Assembly: GCA_003712165.1 (NCBI GenBank)
Contig: RHLH01000001.1
Location: 2,267,575-2,331,574 of the forward strand
Source of the DNA: Phycisphaera sp.
GTDB lineage: Bacteria > Planctomycetota > Phycisphaerae > Phycisphaerales > UBA1924
Length of the DNA: 64,000 nt
Direction of reading: 5' to 3'
Below, piece after piece: positions 49,147 through 56,856 of the stretch (position 1 is the stretch's first letter; every line of letters starts with the position of its first letter). The notes beneath the pieces are model-generated. The model was not told where the DNA came from. It did not search any database and saw only the letters and a program-made list of their open reading frames with translations. The position numbers were made by a program, and so were the translations under genes.

Positions 49147-49193
49147 TCGGCAGCCGTCGACTACCTCTAATGCAGAGGGTTGTGGAGCACCGC

Positions 49194-50681
49194 ATGGCAA
49201 GACTGCCGAAACGAAAGCTCAGCGCCGAAGAAGCGGCACGCGATCAGAAGATCGCACACCATGCGCAGACCATCATGTCCGAGGGGCGTATGACCGAAGC
49301 GGTCATGCTGCTGGAGCCGCTACTCAAGCGCCACCCGAACGAGCCGAGCATTATCTTCAATCTGGGGCTGGCGAAGATGGGTCAGCTCCACCACGATGAA
49401 GCGCGGAAGTACTTCGAGATCTCGTGCCAGGCGAAGGAAGCCCCCGCGGACACGCACGCGGTGCACGCGGTCGTGTGCCTCGCGCTCCAGGACGTTGCCG
49501 GGGCGGAGAAGGCGCTCGCCAGGGCGTTCAAGAAGGACCCGAATTCGAACCGCGCGAAGCGAGTGCAAGCGGAGCTTCTGAACATCACGGGCAACGCCGA
49601 TGAAGGGATCGAACTGCTCAAGCCGCTCGTGGAGAGCGACCTCACGAACGGCCAAGCCGTGGCGACGTTCGCAAAGTGCTGCAGATCCGCGAACAGACGC
49701 GAGCTGGGCCTTGAAGTTCTTGAGCGGGCCGCCGAGACGGCAACACAACCCGGCGAGAACCGTGCCGCGATTCTGTACGAACTCGCTGCAGAATACGAGA
49801 AGCTCGGCAGATTCGACGAATCGTGGCAGGCCGGCAAGGAAGCCAACGAGATGCGGCCCTCACACCACCGCATCGAGAACTGGGAGCGGTGGATCGATCA
49901 GCGGATCGAGGCGTTCAGCGCTGAACGGATGAAGACACTCCCGCGATCGAGACGCGACGGCACAGGCAAGATCTTCATCGTGGGCATGCCCCGATCGGGC
50001 ACGACGCTCGTCGAGCAGATTATCGCGAGCCACCCACATGCGTTCGGCTACGGCGAGCGTCAGTTCATCCCTTACGCGGCGCGCGAGATGACCGTCATCA
50101 CGCGCCCCGATGAGTTGCAGATCGAGCGCCTCGACACGTTCAACGCAGCAGGCGTTGATCGTGTGGCAAGACGGGCGTTGTCGGAGATTGAAGAGGCGGG
50201 ACAACGATCGCCGGTGATCGTTGACAAGCTCATGCAGAACTTCCTGCATCTTGGCGTGCTCGAGATGATCCTCCCGGGCGCGAAGGTGATTCACTGCATG
50301 CGAGATCCACGCGACACCTGCGTGTCGTGTTTCATGCAGCACTTCCCTGGCCCTGAGAACCAGGCCTATTCGCGCAACCTCGATACGCTCGCGCACTACT
50401 ACCGGCAGTACAGACGGATCATGGAGCACTGGAAGAACGTGCTCGAGACCCCGATTCTCGATGTGAAGTACGAGGACATCGTCGCAGACAAGGAAGGCCA
50501 GGCACGCCGGATGATCGATTTCGTCGGCCTTGATTGGGACGACGCCTGCCTCGATTCACACAAGAGCAACCGGACCGTGGTCACGCTGAGTGTGGACCAG
50601 GTCCGAAGACCGATGTACACGTCCTCAATGGAACGCTGGAAGAAGTTCGAGAAGCACCTGGGCCCCATAATGAGCCTGTAA
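49194..50681 (+). CDS. TPR-sulfotransferase fusion
   Basis: A 495-residue protein. Residues 20-240 form TPR repeats (HAQTIMSEGRMTEAVMLLEP, NEPSIIFNLGLAKMGQLHHD, RAAILYELAAEYEKLGRFDE). Residues 260-495 form a PAPS-dependent sulfotransferase domain with 5'-PSB loop GMPRSGTTLVEQII and 3'-PB motif CMRDPRDTCVSCF. This fusion is common in Planctomycetes and Proteobacteria and may sulfate proteins or polysaccharides. ATG 49194 has GGAG 8 nt upstream; TTG 49143 and ATG 49170 are alternatives. Confidence 0.9.
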   Translation: MARLPKRKLSAEEAARDQKIAHHAQTIMSEGRMTEAVMLLEPLLKRHPNEPSIIFNLGLAKMGQLHHDEARKYFEISCQAKEAPADTHAVHAVVCLALQDVAGAEKALARAFKKDPNSNRAKRVQAELLNITGNADEGIELLKPLVESDLTNGQAVATFAKCCRSANRRELGLEVLERAAETATQPGENRAAILYELAAEYEKLGRFDESWQAGKEANEMRPSHHRIENWERWIDQRIEAFSAERMKTLPRSRRDGTGKIFIVGMPRSGTTLVEQIIASHPHAFGYGERQFIPYAAREMTVITRPDELQIERLDTFNAAGVDRVARRALSEIEEAGQRSPVIVDKLMQNFLHLGVLEMILPGAKVIHCMRDPRDTCVSCFMQHFPGPENQAYSRNLDTLAHYYRQYRRIMEHWKNVLETPILDVKYEDIVADKEGQARRMIDFVGLDWDDACLDSHKSNRTVVTLSVDQVRRPMYTSSMERWKKFEKHLGPIMSL

Positions 50682-50993
50682 CACCAAACGAACTGCCTAA
50701 CTTCACACACATCTCAATCAATACCGATCAAAAACCAAACCTAATCTCACATCCAGACCTCCCTCGATCGGGTCATCAAGTTTGTGATTGCGTCGCTGCT
50801 CTCGCTGGGGTAGGCTGCTGGTATCCGGGATCTTCATGGGCCCCGGTACGAGCAGGAAGACGAGAGACCTCACGCTCGACACATCGTTTGAATTTCCCGG
50901 CGCTCGTCGGGGCGGTTTGTTTAGGCGTGGCCTCTCGGACCATATGCACGGCTGTCTGGAAGAGAGCGGTCGTGAACGTTTGGGAGTAGAGAC
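50682..50993. other. 312-nt gap with no recognised gene
   Basis: The 5' part (50685-50760) is AT-richer and the remainder GC-rich. It must hold the promoter of the PEP-CTERM-like gene. GGGAG lies about 10 nt before its ATG. I see no terminator for the sulfotransferase gene and no clear repeat or small ORF. Confidence 0.4.
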
Positions 50994-51674
50994 ATGACAA
51001 AGACTGTGATTTTTGCTGCAGGCCTCGCCGTCGCGTCGTCCGCCTCGGCCGACCTGACGGGTGCCACGCACTCCAACCTGCTGGACCCCAGCATGTACAC
51101 CATCACCGCTCGCGACATCAACGGCCCAGCGATCGGCGAGATCCCCGCTGACCACTACTCGAACATGGACGCTGGCCCTAACGGCTTCGTCGCGTTCCCC
51201 GCAGCTGGTGGCGCCATCGGTGCTGACGACTACAGCTCGGTCGCTGGCAACGACATCGACCTCGCTGAGTTCGGCTTCGTTGGTGGTGTTGACACCTCCG
51301 GCGGCGTTGCATTCTTCGAGTTCTTCGACGCATCGAGCAACTTCGTCGACTCGTTCGGCGTTGCGTTCGCTGGTGCCGGTAACTTCATCTACACCATCAC
51401 CATCAACTCGTTCCCGGGCGGCGTTACCGTCCCCGAGAACGGCATCGTTCAGATGGTCGTCGATGACGCCGGTGCCTTTGGCCCCGCGACCCTCGGCCAG
51501 TTCTTCCTGGGCGACGCAGGCCCCACCATTGGCTCTGAGGATGTCAACTTCCTCGGTGGCAACGACGGCCAATTCAGCCACAACTTCCGCATCAACGGCG
51601 AGCCCATTCCCGCACCCGCGAGCATGGCTCTCCTGGGTCTCGGCGGTCTCGCCGCTGCCCGCCGCCGCCGCTAA
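50994..51674 (+). CDS. PEP-CTERM-like exported protein
   Basis: A 226-residue secreted protein: Sec signal (TVIFAAGLAVASSASADL), a beta-rich Gly/Asp/Phe-rich body, and the C-terminal sorting tag PIPAPASMALLGLGGLAAARRRR (Pro motif, hydrophobic helix, Arg cluster; split PIPAPASMALLGLGG and LAAARRRR). Such tags are processed by exosortase-type systems and attach proteins to the surface or matrix. The body function is unknown. Highly biased codons suggest strong expression. Monocistronic, with its own terminator. Confidence 0.88.
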   Translation: MTKTVIFAAGLAVASSASADLTGATHSNLLDPSMYTITARDINGPAIGEIPADHYSNMDAGPNGFVAFPAAGGAIGADDYSSVAGNDIDLAEFGFVGGVDTSGGVAFFEFFDASSNFVDSFGVAFAGAGNFIYTITINSFPGGVTVPENGIVQMVVDDAGAFGPATLGQFFLGDAGPTIGSEDVNFLGGNDGQFSHNFRINGEPIPAPASMALLGLGGLAAARRRR

Positions 51675-51717
51675 TCCCGGCTCGGCATAGCTGCAACAGC
51701 AGCAACGTGTACTTTCG

Positions 51718-51751
51718 ACAGCCCCGTCGTTCATCGGCGGGGCTGTTTCTT
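51718..51751 (+). terminator. Intrinsic terminator after PEP-CTERM-like gene
   Basis: ACAGCCCCG / CGGGGCTGT 9-bp stem, 11-nt loop, followed by TTCTTT. Confidence 0.88.
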
Positions 51752-51986
51752 TACTCATACGGTTGACGCGCATCTAAGGCCACGCCCACGCGGCAGAACC
51801 GTACGGGAATGGCATACTCAGAACAAGCAAGTATCTGCGCTGCAGCTAGCCGATCCCGTACCAACCTGTGCCAAGAGGCATTCGCCCGTCAGAACCGTGA
51901 TGCGAGTGAACTGAACCCTGACCAGATCATTCGGAGATGTCGTTTCTCATACCACAATTGACGTCAGCTAAGCTGGCACCAAAATG
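51752..51986. other. Convergent intergenic region with inverted repeat
   Basis: No gene is seen between two terminators. GTACGGGA (51801-51808) and TCCCGTAC (51854-51861) form a perfect 8-bp inverted repeat 45 nt apart, with ATACT / AGTAT inside it. It could be a small structured RNA or a remnant. No tRNA arms fit. Confidence 0.35.
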
Positions 51987-52025
51987 AAACCACCCCCGCA
52001 CGGGTAGCCCGTACGAGGGTGGTTT
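51981..52025 (-). terminator. Intrinsic terminator of surface-protein operon
   Basis: On the minus strand AAACCACCC / GGGTGGTTT with an inner CGTACGGG / CCCGTGCG stem, followed by CATTTTGG. It ends the minus-strand operon of pseudopilin, dockerin and PEP-CTERM-like genes. Confidence 0.85.
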
Positions 52026-52052
52026 ACGAAGAGGCAAATTGTCTAGCGTGGA

Positions 52053-52646
52053 TTAGCGCCTGCGGCGAGCAGCTGCCAGTCCAGCAAATGCCAGCACGCT
52101 TGCGCTGGCGGGTGATGGGATCGCGAACCGAATGGTGTAGACCTCCGAATCCGCGTAGCCCGTGGTGCCCTGGTCAACAACGCGGAAGTCAACGCTCCAC
52201 TCGCTGTCGTTCGGATCGAACGAAGCGGCGTCGGTGTTGAGGAACCAGAACGGGTGGGTGTCGAAGTCACCGGTGCCGAAGGCGAAGGTCTCGCCCGGGG
52301 CCATCGCGGGGACATCGAAGAAGGGGTTGTAGACCTGCATCGCGTCGACGTTCGTGCCGACGAGCTGGAAGTGGATGTCGGCGCCGGCGCCAAGCATGAA
52401 GAAGTCCTCATCGGGCTCATCTTCGTCGAGCGCAGTGAACCCCGGAGCGTCTGAGATCCAGCCGTTGAGCGAGCCGTTCGAGAACATCTCCTCAAACTCG
52501 AACACCTCGTCGAGGTCTATCTCGATGGCGAGCATGCCCGAACCGTTGACACCGACGACGCCGTCGTCGCCGTGGGGGTCAGGCTGCGCCATCACACTCG
52601 TCGCGCTAACACACATCAGCGCTGCAATCTTCTCACTCGTCTTCAT
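52053..52646 (-). CDS. PEP-CTERM-like exported protein
   Basis: A 197-residue secreted acidic protein. ATG 52646 follows GGAGGAGAG and opens a short signal (KIAALMCVSATSVMAQ). The body is beta-rich, with DFFMLGAGADIHFQLVGTNV and FWFLNTDAASFDPND segments. The C-terminal tag is PSPASASVLAFAGLAAARRRR (in parts PSPASASVLAFAGL, AAARRRR). Last gene of a three-gene operon with a dockerin protein and a pseudopilin. Function unknown. Confidence 0.87.
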   Translation of the reverse strand: MKTSEKIAALMCVSATSVMAQPDPHGDDGVVGVNGSGMLAIEIDLDEVFEFEEMFSNGSLNGWISDAPGFTALDEDEPDEDFFMLGAGADIHFQLVGTNVDAMQVYNPFFDVPAMAPGETFAFGTGDFDTHPFWFLNTDAASFDPNDSEWSVDFRVVDQGTTGYADSEVYTIRFAIPSPASASVLAFAGLAAARRRR

Positions 52647-52683
52647 CTCTCTCTCCTCCAAGAAAATGCTGCTGCGAACGCAC

Positions 52684-53484
52684 TCAGCAGCCTGCGTTGT
52701 AATTCGCTATCCATGCGGTGAAATCTGCGGGCGTGATCTGCCCGTCCCCGTTCTGATCAGCACTCGGATCGTTCGTGTTGAACGCAGCGATCCAGGCTGT
52801 GAAGTCTGCCGGCGAAAGCTGGCCGTCGCCGTTGACGTCCGCGACGCACACATCGATGCCGCAACCGAACTCAGCGTTGGCGTACGCGATCGCGTCTTCG
52901 AGCGTCTGCTGGTCGGCGCCCTCCGAGAAAACCAGCCAGATCGGCTCGCTGTGCTGGTGCGAGCCGGTGAGTTCCCTGAGCTCGAACTCAAGCAAGTACA
53001 CGCCATCGCTCGAAACGCCTGTCGCGGGCGAGCCGTTGAGCTCGAGCCTAAACGCGTAGTGAACGTGCCACTCGCCGCCAGATGTGCCGGTGTACACACC
53101 CTCAAGAGGCTGCGCCGGGTCGGTATCTGGTGTCGAGATGCCAAAGACTGGTCCGAACGAGATACGGATCTTCTCGGGTGGGATGGTGTCAAAGTTGGAC
53201 CCGTCCCACTTCCGCAGCGCCTTGCGGATGAAGTAGGCGATATCGGTATCAGGTGTGAACACACCCAGGTCGGTATCGAACCCGGGGTCGGTCGTTCTCG
53301 CTTGCGAGCCGAACTCGGCTCCGAACACACACTGCTGCTCGGTGATCACGCCCGTGCCGTTCGACGCGGTGCCGGTCGTAATAACACCGTCGTTCAAGCC
53401 GACCGCGATATCACCCTCGTGTATCTGTGCGTGCACCGAAGTGGTCGCCAGAATCGCTGCAGCTGTCGCACTTGCCTTCTTCAT
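52684..53484 (-). CDS. GC-type dockerin-anchored exported protein
   Basis: A 266-residue secreted protein with signal peptide [18 protein letters not shown] and a C-terminal dockerin-like pair of Ca-binding repeats: [20 protein letters not shown] and [20 protein letters not shown], ending GC. This is the GC-type dockerin seen in Phycisphaerae. The first 200 residues are a beta-rich domain without a recognised family. Start overlaps the pseudopilin stop (ATGA). It presumably docks to an unidentified surface partner. Confidence 0.88.
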   Translation of the reverse strand: MKKASATAAAILATTSVHAQIHEGDIAVGLNDGVITTGTASNGTGVITEQQCVFGAEFGSQARTTDPGFDTDLGVFTPDTDIAYFIRKALRKWDGSNFDTIPPEKIRISFGPVFGISTPDTDPAQPLEGVYTGTSGGEWHVHYAFRLELNGSPATGVSSDGVYLLEFELRELTGSHQHSEPIWLVFSEGADQQTLEDAIAYANAEFGCGIDVCVADVNGDGQLSPADFTAWIAAFNTNDPSADQNGDGQITPADFTAWIANYNAGC

Positions 53485-54338
53485 CTTTGTGCAATCCTCG
53501 GAAAGAAGCTGTTGTCGTAATAATCCCGGTACACATCGTCAAACGCGTTCGTTTCGGCGTGCCCGTCGAGGTACGCAAAGTTTGACAATCCTCGCTCTGT
53601 CCGGCCCCCGCCGTGAGCGCCTACATCCATCTGTTCGCTCGCCGCGAGCCACGGCGAATCGCCCTCGCCACCCCAACTGAGCGCGTGCACGTGGTCAGCC
53701 GTTGCGTACTGCGGCCTGGAATCACCGGTGATTTCGGTGTCGTCCTGCGTCATCTGGACCCACTGGATCGTCGCCGAAGGTCTCGGAATTCCGCGGAGAA
53801 GTCTCGTGCCTTCGACTCTGCCAAAGTTCGGGTCGGTGAACGGGCTGAACTTGGTCGTCAGGAAGTCGCTGAGCCCGTAACTCGTCCAGCGCGTCGGCGG
53901 GATGCTGTTGAAGTATGCATCCAGCTCGGGTTGCGGATCGTCCGGGTTCTCTTTCACGATCGCATCAACCTGTGCGAGCATCTCTGCGAGCGTCGGGCCT
54001 TCGCTGGTGCCGCCCTCGTCGATCGGCCACCAGGGGCTCCTGTCGCTCTGCGAGCGGACGACGATCGGTGCATCGAAGTACTGTGCAAGTTCCGTGATCC
54101 ACGACGACGCCGGTCGGCCTGGCGAGCCGTGGTCGATGCCCGCATCGACGAGCCTGCCGTCGTTGTCGTCCGAGTACATCGTCTGGGCGATCGCCAGCTG
54201 GCGCATGTTGCTCAGGCACGCGACGGCGCGACCGGTCTGCCTTGCTTTCCCGAGCGCGGGGAGCAGGATTCCGATCAAGAGCGCGATGATCGCTATGACT
54301 ACGAGCAGTTCTATGAGTGTAAAAGCACGATTGCGCAT
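53481..54338 (-). CDS. Type II pseudopilin-like protein (DUF1559-like)
   Basis: A 285-residue protein with a prepilin N-terminus: [19 protein letters not shown], with Glu5 and Ala rather than Gly before the cleavage site, then [10 protein letters not shown]. The C-terminal [10 protein letters not shown] is the H-X9-DG end of planctomycete DUF1559-like proteins. Residues 60-270 form a globular domain. ATG 54338 follows AGGAAAG. Coupled to the dockerin gene by ATGA; secretion or surface display is the inferred role. Confidence 0.87.
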   Translation of the reverse strand: MRNRAFTLIELLVVIAIIALLIGILLPALGKARQTGRAVACLSNMRQLAIAQTMYSDDNDGRLVDAGIDHGSPGRPASSWITELAQYFDAPIVVRSQSDRSPWWPIDEGGTSEGPTLAEMLAQVDAIVKENPDDPQPELDAYFNSIPPTRWTSYGLSDFLTTKFSPFTDPNFGRVEGTRLLRGIPRPSATIQWVQMTQDDTEITGDSRPQYATADHVHALSWGGEGDSPWLAASEQMDVGAHGGGRTERGLSNFAYLDGHAETNAFDDVYRDYYDNSFFPRIAQR

Positions 54339-54420
54339 GGCATCTTTCCTGTGTGCGCACAGATGCACGTTTGTTCAAGTATGAAACTGTGTTTGCTAGA
54401 AACCGGGATTCCGGTTGATC

Positions 54421-54798
54421 TCAGAGGGAGATCGCTGGCGGGCCGCGCGGCAAGGCGGCGCGGCTCAGCTCGACTTCACGCACGAGGCTATCAACAGCGT
54501 CTATCTGCGAAAGCACAGTCGTGGTCAAGAGCCTCGGTTCCTCGAGGCTGGTTGCCCACTGCCCCCCCACCATGAGCACGAGACACGTCTCGCAATCTTC
54601 GTGGTCGTGGCCGGGCGTGGGTTTCTCGTCGTGGCTATGCGAGTCACCATGGTGATGGTGGCCGTGCTGACATGCATGCTTTTGATTTGGAGGGTGGTCG
54701 ACGTGACGGTGCAGCGCACCGAGACCGCCGCTGGCGATGACGATGATCGCACCGACCATCAGTGAGGTGAACCAGGCTGGAGCCGTCTTGCGGTTCAC
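54421..54798 (-). CDS. His-rich membrane-anchored protein coupled to Fur
   Basis: A 125-residue protein. GTG 54798 overlaps the Fur-family stop as GTGA, so translation is coupled. One N-terminal TM (SLMVGAIIVIASGGLGAL) is followed by a very His-rich segment (HACQHGHHHHGDSHSHDEK, then GHDHEDCETCLVLM) with a CxxC. The C-terminus ends LPRGPPAISL, reminiscent of DUF2946-type proteins. Metal (zinc, copper or nickel) binding is inferred from composition. The periplasmic or extracytoplasmic side is likely. Confidence 0.8.
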   Translation of the reverse strand: MNRKTAPAWFTSLMVGAIIVIASGGLGALHRHVDHPPNQKHACQHGHHHHGDSHSHDEKPTPGHDHEDCETCLVLMVGGQWATSLEEPRLLTTTVLSQIDAVDSLVREVELSRAALPRGPPAISL

Positions 54799-55169
54799 AC
54801 CGACGCCTCCTGGCACTCTGGGCATGTTCCCTTGAGCAGGATCTCGTGCTGGCTGACCTCGAAACCCTCGGGGGCGAGATCTGCGACACCCTGAGCGCAG
54901 CCCGGGACGTCGTACACCTTTCTGCACGAGTCGCACTCGAAATGGTGATGGTGAGGCAGGTCGGCGGGCTCGAAGCGCGCCGCGGCGTTTGGCAGTTCTA
55001 CCTTCTTCAGCTTGCCGCCCTCGACGCAGTTATTCACCACTCGGTAGACGGTTGCCGTTCCGACACCTGACTCACGCAGGGCATCGCGGATCTCATCGAC
55101 AGATACAGGGCGCCCAGCATCGCTGACCACCCTGAGGATCTCGTCGGTATATCTCGACCGCTGTGCCAT
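54795..55169 (-). CDS. Fur-family metalloregulator
   Basis: A 124-residue dimeric regulator. The winged-helix half has SVDEIRDALRESGVGTATVYRVVNNCVEGG; the metal half has HHHHFECDSCRKVYDVPGC and the closing CPEC, which with the first CxxC makes a structural zinc site. Whether it is Fur, Zur or PerR is not decidable. I start at ATG 55169 (MAQRSRYTDEI); it has no Shine-Dalgarno and lies right at the operator, so a leaderless mRNA is possible. ATG 55193 lies inside the operator. Confidence 0.9.
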   Translation of the reverse strand: MAQRSRYTDEILRVVSDAGRPVSVDEIRDALRESGVGTATVYRVVNNCVEGGKLKKVELPNAAARFEPADLPHHHHFECDSCRKVYDVPGCAQGVADLAPEGFEVSQHEILLKGTCPECQEASV

Positions 55170-55170
55170 G

Positions 55171-55192
55171 TGATTATGATAATCGATTCTCA
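55171..55192. promoter_or_regulatory. Fur-type operator at regulator start
   Basis: TGATTAT-G-ATAATCG (55171-55185) is a 7-1-7 Fur/PerR-type repeat with one mismatch, overlapped by TGATAATCGATTCTCA, giving a 22-nt site like the extended Fur box. It abuts the ATG of the Fur-family gene, so autoregulation is likely. Confidence 0.75.
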
Positions 55193-55213
55193 TGTCATGT
55201 CAATCGGGAACGA

Positions 55214-55241
55214 GAAAACCCTCTCAAGTCTGCTGAGAGGG
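55214..55241 (-). terminator. Hairpin, candidate terminator of decayed receptor gene
   Basis: CCCTCTCA / TGAGAGGG 8-bp stem with loop AGTCTGC; on the minus strand it is followed by TTTTC. It lies downstream of the PAS remnant and could be its former terminator. A separate 6-4-6 repeat TGAGAA-CCCA-TTCTCA sits at 55286-55301. Confidence 0.5.
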
Positions 55242-55361
55242 GTACGAGTGTTTCTCGTGATAGTTCCGGGCCAGGGTCAGAATTCTGAGAACCCATTCTC
55301 ATCGAGTGGAGATGCGGACTTTGGAGTCTCTTGACGGCTTTCCACCAGATTCGTTGAGCTA

Positions 55362-55597
55362 TCGGACTTCACAGCCCCCACCTGCCCGTGTAGGGCTTGC
55401 CGTTGGGGTCGAAGATGGGGTTGTACGAGGCCTGGATCCAGACCTCCCTGCCTCCCTTGCCGACACGCTTGTACTCGCCAGAATCAAAGCCGCCCTCGCT
55501 GAGGCGCTGCCAGAACGCGGCGCACTCGCGGCTCGCTGCGTCATTGGACTCGGCGAACACCCGGTGGTGCCTGTCTTTGATGTCGTCGAGCGAGTGC
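55362..55597 (-). pseudogene. Chemoreceptor PAS-domain remnant
   Basis: On the minus strand, SLDDIKDRHHRVFAESNDA and AFWQRLSEGGFDSGEYKR, then [15 protein letters not shown], closely match the PAS domain of the chemoreceptor at 56857-59538 ([49 protein letters not shown]). The homology starts abruptly at an AT-rich run near 55597 and ends in a stop after GKPYTGRWGL. No other receptor domain is left. It lies in opposite orientation to the intact gene, so it is a gene relic or captured fragment. Confidence 0.85.
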
Positions 55598-55942
55598 TCT
55601 TATTGTTATTTTATTATTATTTTCTGATTATTATAATCACAAACAAGACTCACACGCACGCGTGTGCGTCTCATCCAGATTTTCGCGACCTCTGTCCATG
55701 AGTCGCGTTCTGCATATTTGCGGGACATTCCTCACCCAATACTGGGTCGTTCGATTCCCGCCCCCCAATAGCGGTGAAGACCTCTCCCAATGCAACGGTC
55801 TTCCCTAAGCAAGCACGCCACAAACCGGAATATCAACGTCCGTTGTCAATTGCCTCAAGATTAAGTCTTTGCAACCCGAATCCGAGTATGGCAACGCCTC
55901 TGTTGCTTGTGTTCCTCGCATCACTTGACAGAAAGCCATTCG
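55598..55942. promoter_or_regulatory. AT-rich tract with perfect Fur-type operator, porin leader
   Basis: A gene-free 345-nt stretch. 55598-55640 is a run of TTATTA-like sequence, striking in this GC-rich genome. It contains TGATTAT-T-ATAATCA (55625-55639), a perfect 7-1-7 palindrome that matches the operator at the Fur gene. ACGCAC-GCGT-GTGCGT follows near 55650. The TorF-like porin begins at 55943. No small ORF recognised. Confidence 0.55.
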
Positions 55943-56794
55943 ATGAAAACTCAGAAGAGAAACTTGGCTATTGCGTTATGTGCAACACAGGCGATGATCG
56001 CGTCGGCGCAACAAGAAGATGCTGCCCCGGCAACAACCAGCCTGCTTTCCACCTCTGCCGGTGTGGACTTCACCTCGGCGTACTTCTTCCGAGGCTATCT
56101 CCAGGAAGATGATGGATTCATCGCCCAGCCGTGGTTCGAGGTCGGCGCCACGCTGATCGAAGCCGAGAACGAAGACGAGCCCCAACTCGACCTCGTTATC
56201 GGGACATGGAACAGCTTCCACTCCGAGCAGACCGGCGCTCTCGGCGGTTCGGTCGACTCGTGGTACGAGAACGACATCTACGCGGGGCTCAGCCTGGCAA
56301 TGGACCAGTTCGAGTTTGGTCTGGGCTACACGATCTATCAGTACCCCAACAGCACGTTCAACACCGTCCACGAGATCGGGATCACAACCTCGTACACACC
56401 CGAGAACGAAACCCTCACAGGCATCATCGGGTCACCCAGCGCGGGCGTCTACTTTGAAGTCGACAACAGCAACGTTAACAGCGACCCAGCGACCTTCTTT
56501 CAGCTCGCGCTCGGGCCGTCACACTCGATCGATGACGAGGGCAACACGAACATCTCCGTCCCGGTTGAGCTCGGCCTCAGCCTGAGCGACTACTACGAGG
56601 GTACCGACGATGAGACGTTTGGTTACTTCTCAGTCGGTGCAGAGATCGATCACACCATACCGGTAGATCGCGTCGGCGATCTCACATTCACTGCCGGGGT
56701 CACACTCCTGGTTCTGGGTGACACCACCGAAACCGCCAACAACGGCGACGAAGTCGAAGTACTCGCGTACGTGGGTACATCCATCAATTTCTGA
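55943..56794 (+). CDS. TorF-like outer-membrane porin
   Basis: A 283-residue exported beta-rich protein. The signal peptide (NLAIALCATQAMIASAQ) is followed by TSAGVDFTSAYFFRGYLQED, the opening of TorF-family putative porins (TIGR02001-like). Alternating aromatic strands continue to a C-terminal YVGTSINF, with terminal Phe as in outer-membrane beta-barrels. The substrate is unknown; a metal link is suggested only by the upstream Fur-type operator. The chemoreceptor gene starts 62 nt downstream. Confidence 0.8.
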   Translation: MKTQKRNLAIALCATQAMIASAQQEDAAPATTSLLSTSAGVDFTSAYFFRGYLQEDDGFIAQPWFEVGATLIEAENEDEPQLDLVIGTWNSFHSEQTGALGGSVDSWYENDIYAGLSLAMDQFEFGLGYTIYQYPNSTFNTVHEIGITTSYTPENETLTGIIGSPSAGVYFEVDNSNVNSDPATFFQLALGPSHSIDDEGNTNISVPVELGLSLSDYYEGTDDETFGYFSVGAEIDHTIPVDRVGDLTFTAGVTLLVLGDTTETANNGDEVEVLAYVGTSINF

Positions 56795-56856
56795 CACACA
56801 GGTAAGGCAAAGCTCAAGCAAGAAGAGCGCACGCAGCACGCCCAACGGAGGCCCCG

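Noticed and set aside
51801..51861. tRNA-like element with acceptor-like ends
   Set aside because: There is no D arm, anticodon arm or TTCRANY T loop, and it is 12 nt too short.
55306..55701. Plus-strand ORF of 131 codons
   Set aside because: It is the antisense of the chemoreceptor PAS remnant and runs into the AT-rich tract.
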